In this document: piece by piece, positions 32,037-42,685 of the stretch
How positions within the stretch are numbered: the first letter of the stretch is position 1
Layout of the letters: each line of letters begins with the position of its first letter
Source of the DNA: Viola odorata
Lineage: Eukaryota; Streptophyta; Magnoliopsida; Malpighiales; Violaceae
Direction of reading: 5' to 3'
DNA length: 64,000 nt
Assembly: GCA_963691705.1 (NCBI GenBank)
Contig: OY829542.1
Location: 34,830,579-34,894,578 of the forward strand
Notes under the pieces: model-generated
The model's database searches: none
Told to the model about the DNA's origin: nothing
Seen by the model: only the letters and a program-made list of their open reading frames with translations
Translations under genes and position numbers: made by a program

Positions 32037-34500
32037 ATATATAACTATCAAAGTTCAGCTTTGCTTCAGTGGTTAAACTATTGCCTTGCTTTTTAAAGGG
32101 AAGGGGAGAAGATTCATATCATTCTCCTTGGATCCATATCATTCTCTTCTTCAAGAAGATTCGTCCTATTAGATTATTTTCCTTGTTTTATTTTTGGGTA
32201 CATTATTTTCCTTGTTTTATTTTTGGGTACATACATTGACCCATTTTTTTTTTCGTAGTAAGAAATTGAAAATTTTAATATGAGGAAGTAGTATATTATT
32301 GTAAATGGTAATAGCCATTTATATAGTTAATATGTATAAAGTAAGACCATTAATTATCAATAACATGGCACATACTAGTAATATTACAATTAATCATTAC
32401 TTTAATATATAGTTATTAAGGTATATCATGGATATATGTTTATTGTTCAATATTTTACTTAATAAAAACAGAATTATTGTAAGAGGGAATCATGTCATTT
32501 TTCATTCCACCAACTTTTATCTACCTCAATTGTTCGTTTAATAGGATCTCATCCTAATCCAATGTCTTTGTGAAGCAATTCCTACCGAAGTTTTCAGTCT
32601 TTCTTCATTGCATCCTAATTTTTTTTAAGCTTACCCTATCATAGTCTAATCCAGACAGTTTATTAAATTCAACAATAACAAACAACCACCCATTTATACT
32701 GAAATGACTCCCTAGCCTCAAGCCTTTGTTAATGGCCCAAATGGAAACATCACACAAAATGTTTATTGTTCGGTCATTCTAGACAACTTTCGCCCCTTTT
32801 CCAATTCTTTTAGATGTCATCTACAATAATACATGAGATGAAAAACTTGATGAACCTTAAGATGTAGCAACTTGGCAACAAGAATAACATTACAAATAAA
32901 GAGTTCTACACGACTTGTCATTTCTCATTTGTATCAAGAAGTTGTTTAACATGTTAAAGAGTATAAAGAATTCAAACTTCACTCACAAGATCAATTGATT
33001 CCTTCAATAAACATGTAATGACGCAATATTTCTCTTTGGAATATGATGGGAATTAATCATATAAAATTGCTTTTATGAATCATGTTTAGAGTGGTTTGTA
33101 ACAAGCATCAAACAAATGCACTGCAGACATTCTTACATTATTGTAGGTTGCAACAACAATAAAACTTAAAATGCCTCTGTAAATTTACCAAAATGGAAAT
33201 TATGTAAATTAGTAGTTACTACGTGCAGAAGAACAAAAAACTAATAGTATTTTTTTCGAAGCAATCTTAACCTTGCAGTGGAGTAAGAAGTAACTGCGGT
33301 GAGATTTCTCAACTCATACCATCTACCTCACTTCAACATAGTGTTTGCTGATGATATGAAAGTAAGTTGGCGATTGCATAAAAGTTTCAGTTATACGAAA
33401 CAATCAATGTATCTATGCTAATGGGTGATAAAAGAACAAGTTTATCATGTGAGAGCAACCAGGTAGAATAAAAATGAAGAGCATTCTTCCATAAAAGTAA
33501 TTGAGAAGCATTTTATAGAAGCTGTTTTAGTAATAGTTTGTATGAAAACAAATATCATTTTCCTTATATATACTTGGAATCCAGCATTACTACTAGAAGC
33601 AAGAGTGCAGGTACAAATGAAGAGTGAATATCAGTTCTCAAATATAGCAGATTTATAATTTGAAACTACAAAAGTACTTTGGGTTTCAAATAAATTCCAC
33701 AAAATGACTTCATTGTCCTAAATGCCAAGAATATTTTCCAAAATTAGGCAAGAGAAGCAAACAATACCCATAATGCATAAGTTCAGATGACAATAAGCAA
33801 ACAAAAAGGCATTCCATCTAAGAAAAATCACACCAATTGATCTTTCAGTGGAGCTTGAAAAATGCAAGAATCCATTAAAACTATTGTAACTCTACATGAG
33901 GAAAAATGTCAATCAAATAAATGATGGAAGTAAGAAACCATGAAAAGGGTAGATCTAAAACACTTCATTTTATTATAAAACTAAGAAACTGAAAAAATAA
34001 GTGAGAAAAGGATTGTTGACTTACCAGTAACAAGGTGAGTGTGAAAATCTCAATAATCTATGAGAAGCTCAAACCCTAAAATAAATCAACATATCAATCC
34101 AATTAGCTTTGCAAACTAATGTTAGCTAAAACATGTTTCATTTTTCTAATTGGATAAATAGCACAAAAGGAAAAACATGTTTGATTATTTTCACTCATGT
34201 TGGCTTTGCAAACACTATTTTTATTAATTGAATCAATTGAGCAAAAAATATTTCATACAATGTCACTTTCTTTGAAACATTGTGCACACATACATATAGG
34301 CAACAAGAATCTTTCTTTTTTTCTGAATAAAATTAACATAGATAGCAGTAAATATATCAAAACACAAAACACACTGCAATAAATAAATGACAACGACAAG
34401 AATTGTCATCAGTGTTAACCACCCAAATGCAATTAAGCCCACAAACGATATAGACAGATAAAAAAACTACCATGTTTACCAGTGGAATGGATAACTGAAT
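32037..34500. other. Gene-poor AT-rich region
   Basis: No coding gene, RNA gene or complete transposon seen. The only clear structure is a 29-bp exact tandem duplication at 32173-32230. Confidence 0.5.
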
Positions 34501-34529
34501 AGAACATTTTACAATGATAAAACATGTTT

Positions 34530-36165
34530 TAAGCAAAACCTATGAATCCAAATTTCATAAGTTAAATGTACAATTGTTGGACTACAAGGTTTCTGTTGCC
34601 CATTTTTTCAAACAAGTAATGCGCAAACTCAAAGTAAAATTAAAGATAAACATATTGGTCAAGTGGCTTACAACTAATAACTTAACATTGAAACCCATGA
34701 GTCTAGATTTCACAGGTTAAATGTATAATTTTTAGATTACAAGAGTTTTTGATATGATGTATTTTGTGCACATTTTCTCTTCCTTTCCTAGCCCTTTTTG
34801 GATCTTGATGCTACTTATTAGCCTCTATTTCTTTACTTATTGCAGATTCAGGCTTTAGGAGAGGAAATTCTAGAAAGATGCATTATTTACTAGATTTTGG
34901 AGTGTTTCGAGCGTCTATGCCTAGCTGCTCATCGCTCGTGGGCCAGCTGCAAAAAATGGAAAGTGCGAAAAAGGAAATTTAATAAATCCGACTAATTCTC
35001 CGACTTCCCCTCCGTGTTCCCAACTCAGCAAAGGCATGATTAAGGAAAACCTAGTTCTATTAGACTTAGGACTTCTATTTTATTTAATATATATATTAAA
35101 ATAATGAGGGTTTTAAGGGGGGCTCTCTCTTCCGTCCTATTTCTCTCTTCTTCTTCTTCCGCCTCTCTCTTCTTTCAGAAGCTTTGTAATAAACCGGAGC
35201 TTTGCTCCGGCCGGTAACATTTAATACTATTTCATATTTTCTTCTTTTTATTTATTTGTTTTACTTTTTATGAGTAGCTAAATATCTTATTCTTGGTAGG
35301 AATCATTGAAGGTTGCTTAGGAAAGCCATGAGGTCGAATTGAAATTAATATACCACTAGTTTGTATTTATTTATTTAACATATTCTTGTCAAATCTACTA
35401 GGGTTGTTTCTAGTCTGGCCAACTAGCTGCTAGACCTAGGCGATTAAAGTCATCTCTGTTGTTATAACTAAGGTGAAGTTGTAGGGTAAAGTAGACAACC
35501 AGTTTGGAAGTAATCGGGTTCCTGGTCTCATTCAGCTGGATTAAACGAGCAATTAGGGTAGTGCCTTGAGCTTACTGAGTGTCTCGCCCTAGACATGTCT
35601 TACCTCTTCTTCATGGGCATCCGAGTATTGTCTCCATAAGCGTACCTTGGAGGACGGCGGACTGTCAAGGCTACCCCATAAGCGTACCTTGGGGTAACTT
35701 CTCTTACGAAGGTAAGCAGAGGACCTAAGCGTACCTGGTCCCCATAGCACGTCTACCAGCCAGGGGTAGAAGATCCTTGCACCAATGACCGGCCAACCAT
35801 AAATACAACCGGAGATGGATTCCTACCGAGGACCCTCTCTCTATTGATTTCTTACTTACTTTATTACTGTTTGTTATTACTTTCTTAGTTTATATTAGAT
35901 TAATCAACACTCTCAAAACCCCCCTATTTGTTACTGTTTCGGTCTGTTTGCCCTAGTCACATATGAAAGTCAGTGTCTACCCTTAGTCCCTGTGTTCGAC
36001 CCTGCTACCACTATACACAATTTATTGTGCACTTGACTGTAGGTTTTTATTATTATATTTGAATATGCCTCGACAACACATCAGTTTTCTTAAGTATTTT
36101 CTCAAACAGGTAATGCGCAAACACAAAGGCAAAATTCAAGATAAACAGTAAACACATGAAATGGA
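34530..36165. repeat. Tandem duplication (~170 bp) split by a solo LTR
   Basis: The sequence from about 34535 to 34660 (ggttaaatgta-like, actacaag, caaacaagtaatgcgcaaa) recurs diverged at 34690-34749 and continues at 36084-36160 (caaacaggtaatgcgcaaa). The second copy is interrupted by the solo LTR, confirming the LTR boundaries. Confidence 0.7.
34750..36083. mobile_element. Solo LTR (1334 bp), probably Ty3/gypsy
   Basis: Starts TGATATGATG and ends ACACATCA. Flanked by the 5-bp duplication GTTTT at 34745-34749 and 36084-36088. Near the 3' end it has the phrase ctgtgttcgaccctgctacc, also present in similar form in the solo LTR at 41061-42684, so both may belong to related gypsy lineages. Internally it repeats cataagcgtacctt. 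No coding sequence. Confidence 0.85.
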
Positions 36166-36382
36166 GAAACTCCTTTTTTGGCTTGGTTCAATTTACCACT
36201 GAGGAAGGCACATTGGTTTAGTTTACCACTGAGGAAGACAAAAAGAAGATTAAATAAAAAGCAACACATTAATCCAATTAGCTTTGCAAACTAATGTTTC
36301 TCCAAGTGGATACAGCAGCAAGGGATGAGATTGAAAAGATAAGTCGGGGAAGGGAGTGAGGAGATGAGATTGAAAGAGGGCC

Positions 36383-36487
36383 TTACGCGATGAGATTGGG
36401 GAGAAGAAGGGGTAAAGGGACGACGTCGGTGAGTCGAGGGATATCCAAGTAGAGGAGAACGACCTTGTTAGGGTTCTTGTTGTTCAT
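36383..36487 (-). other. Small ORF (34 aa) conserved in both direct-repeat copies
   Basis: The translation begins MNNKNPNKVVLLYLDIPRL and ends LLPNLIA before TAA. Copy B at 51638-51742 keeps the same frame and length with three amino-acid changes. A donor-like c|gtaag overlaps the stop here. It might be a first exon of the MULE-2 gene or a chance frame; no domain recognised. Confidence 0.3.
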
Positions 36488-37384
36488 GAGAAGAATAACT
36501 AGAATGAGGAGAAGAGGCAATTTTTTGCTAATTTATACCTAGCATAATTGTAATTATGAAAGGATTGAGTAAATAATTTTTTCCAACGAAATTTTAGAAA
36601 TTGATTCGCGTGTTTACTTCCAAACTCGCGCCCTTCAACAGCCTCAATTTCCAACTTCAGCTAAACCAATGTTTCCTTCCAAAAACACCACACGACGCGA
36701 GAACGTAGAACTCACGCTCTAATGTTATTAACCAAACACCCATTTTTTCCTATAATTGATTTTGCCCATCCAACCCAGCTTAGAACTCCATGCCAAATAG
36801 GGCCATAGAGTGTTAACGTGGATGTCTATGTGGAATTTTTTATAAGTTAATTTTTATTTATTCGAAAAAAGCCAAATAGTCCATGCAGTGCGATATTCCG
36901 TAAAAATATTACTATAGAAAGAAACGAAAAATTATTTTATTTATTTATTATCTAGACTTTTTGATTGATTTTTTATCTCATTGGCCTTGCATCTTCATCT
37001 TTCAAGATGGATTTGACGAAAACATATCATGTGAAGGAAGGTACCGAAAATACTAGAATTGTTAGTTGTAAGAAGATGTATCCATTTGATTAGATTTTTC
37101 TCTTACTTATATAGAGAAGAAGATAGGTTGAGTGGAGCCAATAACAAAAAGATGATTTTTCTTTTGCGATGGATGGAGGATTGATAGAGGATAAAAGAGG
37201 ATAAAAGAGTATAACTGTAGAGATTCATTACATTGACTAAGACATTTGACCGAAATTGAAGATTAAGGTTTAGATCTGGTGCTATTTCATATTTATCTTC
37301 TCTACCATGTCTTTTTCAAGCTACAATTCATATTCAACCTAAAGAGCCGACAAAGGAGGATCTGAAGAACCTTACCCAAGATTC

Positions 37385-37570
37385 ATGAACCAAGTATGTA
37401 AGTGTGGGATAAGAGATGCTATTAAAATCTCTAAGTCTACGCATAATTCGTTGAAGGAGTGTATTGGTACAATTTGTCAGAAACTCAGAACTTCATCTTG
37501 TGTGTATATGGGCATCTATCTACTTTGTCATTTTTCTGCAGATTTTGTCCATGGCTCTTGTGTGTGTTAG
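37385..37570 (+). pseudogene. GRF zinc-finger reading frame, copy A, internally deleted
   Basis: Starts MNQVCKCGIRDAIKISKS, the first half of a GRF-type zinc finger (C-x-CG then S-x-T-x-N). It jumps directly to a hydrophobic C-terminal segment (SCVYMGIYLLCHFSADFVHG), having lost the ~170 bp present in copy B that hold the second half of the finger and a coiled-coil-like stretch. Not functional as a zinc finger. Confidence 0.65.
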
Positions 37571-37927
37571 TTGTAATAAATAATGAATTAGTATATTTGT
37601 TTGGGTATGGTTTGTATATTTTTGGCATTCTAGTCATGAATTTGAAAATTGTCAATGATTATTTGTCTAAATGAATGAATGAAATTTTGTTTTTAACTAA
37701 TCTTGCAAATTGTACATAGTTATGTATAAGCAAACAATGCATTATTGACCATTTAACACTGATTGAAAAATACAATTGCAATTGGTTATTAACACCCATA
37801 AAGAAAAATACTATATAAATTAGTGTCATCCGAAACCCAAAAAAAGTGGAGCAATTGCATTTAACTACTAACCAATGCAGAAAAATTACATCTAGTATCA
37901 TACTAAACCAAAATTAGTGAACCTATC

Positions 37928-38834
37928 TGATGCGAATCCACGCATCCAACTACCATTACCACCAGCTGGTCCAATGACTCGAGCCAGAGCTAGAAAGCTT
38001 CAAGACCGTTTGTCATCTCTCATTCACAAGGAGCTGGAATGTGAGAGGACAAGTGAGGAAGCTGCACTTAGAGAGAAGACACCAAGAGTTGTGAATCTCC
38101 TTACATTCACAATGACCGAAGATGATTCTGCCAGAAACGGCACTTGACCGTTTGTCACCAAAACGACTCTTGTCCGATTCGTTCAAAACGGCTCTTGTCC
38201 GTTTCGCTTAAATCGGCACTTGACCGTTTCACTCAGCCATTGCCGTTTCACTCATCTGTCTCGCGTGCCGATTGCTCAAAACGGCTCCTGCCCGTTTCGC
38301 GTGTCCAGAAGCGCGCGTTGACTGAAGTTCAAGTTGTTGACTTTAATTATTTTAGCTTAATTAGTTAATTAGACAGTTTTAATTAGTTAAGTTATCTTCC
38401 TATTTTGGAAGTCCTACTTCTATTCCTATTTGGTTTACTATTAGGGTTTGTTTGTAACCTATATAAGGAACCACTTGGCTACTTTATTAAGTTGGCTGTT
38501 ATTTGATAAATTGAGTTAATCTCTTCAATCTCCGCCCCTTGTTCAAGTTGGTTGAACCTTGTTCTTCTTGAGTCCGCAATACTTGAGTCGTATACAAGTA
38601 AATCTTGGAATTGTATTATTGTGTCGTTTATCTTAGTGTGATTCTCACATTGTTGAGTCTAGTCCTAAGAACTCGATTCAAGACCCTTGACTTGAAATCG
38701 ATTAGGGCTCTTAGCACAGGTTAGCTAAGTGGTCTAAGCTCGTACTCGTCGAGTTATCTATTTCCGCAGGAAATCCGTCTTTGAACAAAGATCAAAATTG
38801 GTGCTACGCATCCTAAGGAACCAGGATCGTATCA
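37928..38834 (+). repeat. 5' LTR of element B
   Basis: TGATGCG to GATCGTATCA, 907 bp. It carries a duplicate of the last ~72 pol codons at its start, an AACGG/CCGTT-rich segment (38130-38310), and a TATA-like cctatataagg near 38459. Confidence 0.95.
38460..38467 (+). promoter_or_regulatory. Probable TATA box in the 5' LTR
   Basis: tatataag, located after the AACGG-rich U3 region and before the conserved R-U5 part; the position suits RNA polymerase II initiation at the U3/R junction. Confidence 0.5.
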
Positions 38835-38835
38835 G

Positions 38836-38856
38836 TTGGTAGCGGAGCTTAAGGCG
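38836..38856 (+). other. Primer-binding site of element B
   Basis: Directly after the 5' LTR the sequence ttggtagcggagc resembles, with a few mismatches, the initiator-methionine tRNA complement tggtatcagagc used by many plant retrotransposons. Confidence 0.6.
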
Positions 38857-39760
38857 TTCAAAGATTGGTAAGTATCTTAATTGTTTTCAAGTTTTCATCG
38901 TTGAAATCGGTATTTCTTTCTACTCCATTCAAAACCGATTTCTTTGCTGTGCTTGGTTAGTTACTTGAATACAATTGGTTGTGTTTCGTTCCAGTTTGTT
39001 GTGTTGAAATTCGCTAAATTACTTGTGTTTTCTACCCACAAGAAGGTCACAAAATACAAGAGAAAATTCTGTTCAGTATCAGTAACTTCAGTTGTCGAAC
39101 TTGTATTCATATATATAGCGACTGAAGTCCGATTTTAGTAATTGTGGTTTCGTTGGAAAGCTGAATCTGTTGGGCTTCCGAATCAAAAAGAATCGGTCGA
39201 TTCGGAGTTCAGAGTAAAAAGTTCTGATCAAAACACTGAATTGTGTTTTGCTGTCAAAAAAAAAAAAAAAAAAAAACAACAACAACAGGGAAATTTCCCA
39301 AAGAAAAGAAAGGGATCCGATCCTGCAAATACGAAAATATATAGAAGTATTTGCTCCATAAAAACCAGATTTATCAAGGAATTAAATTGCACTGCGATTG
39401 GGTATTACAATCATAACTGAAATTGAACTTGTTTGAGTCCTTTCGAGTCAATTTGAGCTTTCTTTGATTCCTTGAAATTGCCTTCTACTCTACTTGCTAT
39501 TTGTTTGATTGGTTGTTCTTGCAATTACTCAAATATCAAGTGTCACAATTCTTTTCCGTGCTAGTTTTCTTTGAGAGTCTTCTTGGAAGCTTTTTCTTTG
39601 GATTCTTGAGTCTCACTAACACTTGAACATTGCAGGGAATTTTGAGAGATTTTGTGAGATTATTAGAGTGATTAAACACGAGAGTAAACACGTGAGGGAG
39701 TGCTAGGTTAGTGCAATTTTACGTTTTCTTTGGTGTTGTGACTTTCAGGAAAGGTAAAGG
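38857..39760 (+). other. Leader of element B
   Basis: Untranslated leader between primer site and gag; contains an A-tract at 39257-39276. No other coding feature. Confidence 0.6.
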
Positions 39761-41060
39761 ATGTCTCAAGAGGGAGTACAACAACCCGATCTATCGGCTA
39801 TACTAGCCATAATGACGGAACAGCTCCGAACATTGAATGAACGGCAATTAACTGCAAATGAGCGGCAGCTAACTGCCGATGCAAGGCTAGCTAAGGTGGA
39901 AGCGTTAGGTACCATTAATCCAGTTCCTATAGCCGCGAATAACCAACGTGATGGCCGTTTGTCTGATCTGTCCGAAGAAGATGACAACGCCCGTCGACCA
40001 CGTGATGAGGATCGTCGGCCTAATCTTGCTTTGGTCCCTCCTAGGCGACTTGCCAGACGTGGTCCACAATTACCATATTCTGATTGGGAAGGAGAACCTG
40101 ATGGGGGAGAAGGCTGGATAAATACAAGGGATGGACAGAGGAGGGAGAGACGAGACCGTCGTGATGGTAGGAGAGAACGGGAGGATGACCGTTTGGATGC
40201 TAATCTAAACAGCATCAAAATGAAAATACCTCCGTTTGAGGGTACTGACGACCCTGATGCATACTTAACTTGGGAAAGGAAAGTAGATGCTATCTTCTTA
40301 TGTCACAATTATTCGGAAGGTAAAAAGGTTCAGATCGCCGCAGTCGAATTCTGTGGGTATGCTAGTCATTGGTGGGAGCAGTTCAATCGGAAAAGGGCAG
40401 CTGTCTTAGCTGGTCCGATTGCTAATTGGGAAGAGATGAAGCAGGCGATGAGACAACGGTTTGTCCCTGCCCACTTTCACCGTGAGCTTCATCAACGGCT
40501 TCAAACCTTGAAGCAGGGCAGCAAGGGAGTTGGAGCATACTTTAATGAGATGGAAATTGCTTTGGCTCAAGCGAAGATTACTGAAGAAACTGAGGTAACG
40601 ATGGCTCGGTTTCTTGCTGGTTTGAATACAGACGTTGCCGATGCATTGAAACTGACTCAATATAACACTATGGAGGAGATGCTTCATATGGCTCAAAAGA
40701 TTGAGAAACATAGGAAAGCTAGGAGTTCCTATAAGTCTACTGGGTCGACACCTTGGAAGAAGACGTCTTGGAATAAGGATGACAAAACGGCCCCTGCCGT
40801 TTTGAAGGGATCTGCCAGTGCTGTTGTTCCTTCTAAAACGGCACCTACCAAACCTTATACTCCACCAGTGGATCGGCCAGCCACTAAGGAAATTATCTGT
40901 TTCAAGTGCAACGGCCGAGGGCATAAGAAATCAGAATGCCCGAATAAAAGAGTTTTCATCATCAGGCCGACTGGCGAGGAAGAATCGGATGATGAACAGG
41001 AGGAAACGGAACCTGAGGGAAACGGTCAGACCGATTCGGATATTGACCATCAGAGAGGTG
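39761..41060 (+). CDS. Gag part of the element B polyprotein
   Basis: Starts at ATG 39761 (MSQEGVQQPDLSAIL). A coiled-coil-like N-terminus with an ERQLTANERQLTA repeat is followed by an Arg/Asp-rich region. The retrotransposon gag core follows (HWWEQFNRKRA, QRFVPAHFHRELHQRLQTLKQG). Near residue 380 is a CCHC knuckle (CFKCNGRGHKKSEC). The frame runs open into a solo LTR that starts at 41061; pol resumes in the same frame after it, since LTR plus one target copy is 1629 bp, a multiple of three. The first ~433 codons look intact. Confidence 0.9.
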
Positions 41061-42684
41061 TGATTGATGGTTTATTTTGGATGTTTTATCTTTTCTTTTA
41101 TTATTAATTGAGATGATAATTATGCTACTTTAAGCCCTTTTGCTTCCTTTCCCTATAAACAGCCTTTGGAGCATCAATCTGAAGGAAAGGAGCAGAAAGC
41201 TTGAAGATTAGAGCTTAAATCAATCATTTGGTGATGGAGTCCCGTTTTCAGCTTTGCTGCCTTGAATTTGGTCCATTCGTCCCTAGGCCTCGACAAGAAG
41301 CAACCTTCCGGAATCCCAGCTGGACTTGCACTGACCATGTTTTTCCGTGCTTCAATTAATTATTCTCTAGTGCATTTCCTGTCTTCTTGGGACTCATTCT
41401 TATCAGACACAAGACTTCTTGGGCCACTCCTTGTTATTCTCTTGAGCTTACAAACACCTTTGGAAGAATGAATCAACATTCTTCTTGTTTTTGGGAGAAT
41501 ATTCTCACTAGTGTACAAGCACTTTGAAGACAAGATTTTGGGAGCTTGTGAGCTAGTGTTGACTGACTTGGGAGAGGAGCGTGCAGGCAGAGGGAAGGAC
41601 GATTTAAGGTAGCAATTTTGGACTGAAAATAGAACAAGAACGTAGGAGGACAGTAGGAGGAAAGTAGAGAGAAAATCAGCATTTCTCCCATTTTCCAGAT
41701 TTTCCAGCTTTTTGTATTTTCGGATTTCCACTTCTTGTATCATTTTCCATTATGTTTTGTAACTAAAAACCTCCATTCCTGGTAGGGATCTTGTGGTTGA
41801 TGATTCCAGTAGGTTGTGAGACTCTTTGATCTTAAATAAAAACGTTTTTCATATTTCTCTCCTTCTTGTTTTAACTCCAATTTATTCATGTTTAAGTTTG
41901 AGTTTGGCCAACTTGGATTTTGATTTGTATGATTACAGTCAGTTCTCTTGTGATTAAATCACTCTTAGAGAACAGTAGTAGACGAATCAGCAGGGCATGA
42001 GGTGTATTTGCTTGGTCTAAGCTGATAGAAGGAACTGAACTAGACTACCCTCCCATCCCGAGGCCTTGAGAAGGGCCGACCTAGGTGACAGCTGGGTCAA
42101 GTGCCAGACTAGACCAGACTTGTGGATGACGAACAGCTACCATGTCTAGAAGAGGGACCTCACTGTTTTTAATCAATCTCTCAAGTGATTCCATAAGTAT
42201 TCTGATTCCTTTGTTGACGGCATAGCCAAAGCAAAGTGGCGGGTTAGAATCTTAGGATGAACTTAGGAAGATTAGGGTGTTTGAAATGAAGTGATTCTTT
42301 TAAATACTTTTGTAGCAGGTTGGGAATCTAGTGTGAGCTGGTTCCACAACTTCTTCTATGAAAACCATTTCGAAAATGTATTTTGTCAATGATCAACAAG
42401 CATGGAATTGTCACCACATAAGGATCTCTACTAGGGATTTTCTTTCTCTTTTGTATTTCTTTATTTCTCTACTGTTTTCTTTTATGCAATCTCATTTTCG
42501 TTCTTTTTGTTTCTCAACCCATCATACTCTCACCTCTTTGCTGATTATTGTCATTTGCAGGAGCAATAAAGATTGGACCGATTTGTCCCTGTGTTCGAAC
42601 CTCTTGCCGCTATCTACATTCATTTGTAGTTTAGTGACCAGTTGTGATATTTTTATTTATGCAGGGACCGCGACACCCTCGTCA
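41061..42684. mobile_element. Solo LTR (1624 bp) nested in gag-pol of element B
   Basis: Starts TGATTGATGG and ends CCCTCGTCA, flanked by the 5-bp duplication AGGTG at 41056-41060 and 42685-42689. It holds no internal retroelement sequence. Near its end it has cctgtgttcgaacctcttgcc, similar to the solo LTR at 34.75 kb. Short frames inside it are chance. Confidence 0.9.
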
Positions 42685-42685
42685 A

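Larger units (their letters stand above)
36190..37927. repeat. Direct-repeat copy A (first part), interrupted by element B
   Basis: Aligns with 51469-54605. Relative to copy B it lacks a 1.27-kb block (52466-53731) and ~170 bp of the GRF reading frame (53967-54138). After the CRM-like insertion the alignment resumes at 47087 and runs to about 47245, matching B to 54776. Confidence 0.85.

Noticed and set aside
38144..38368. Short ORF repeated in both LTRs (also 46391-46615)
   Set aside because: Identical because the LTRs are identical; translation of the AACGG-rich U3 with no domain.
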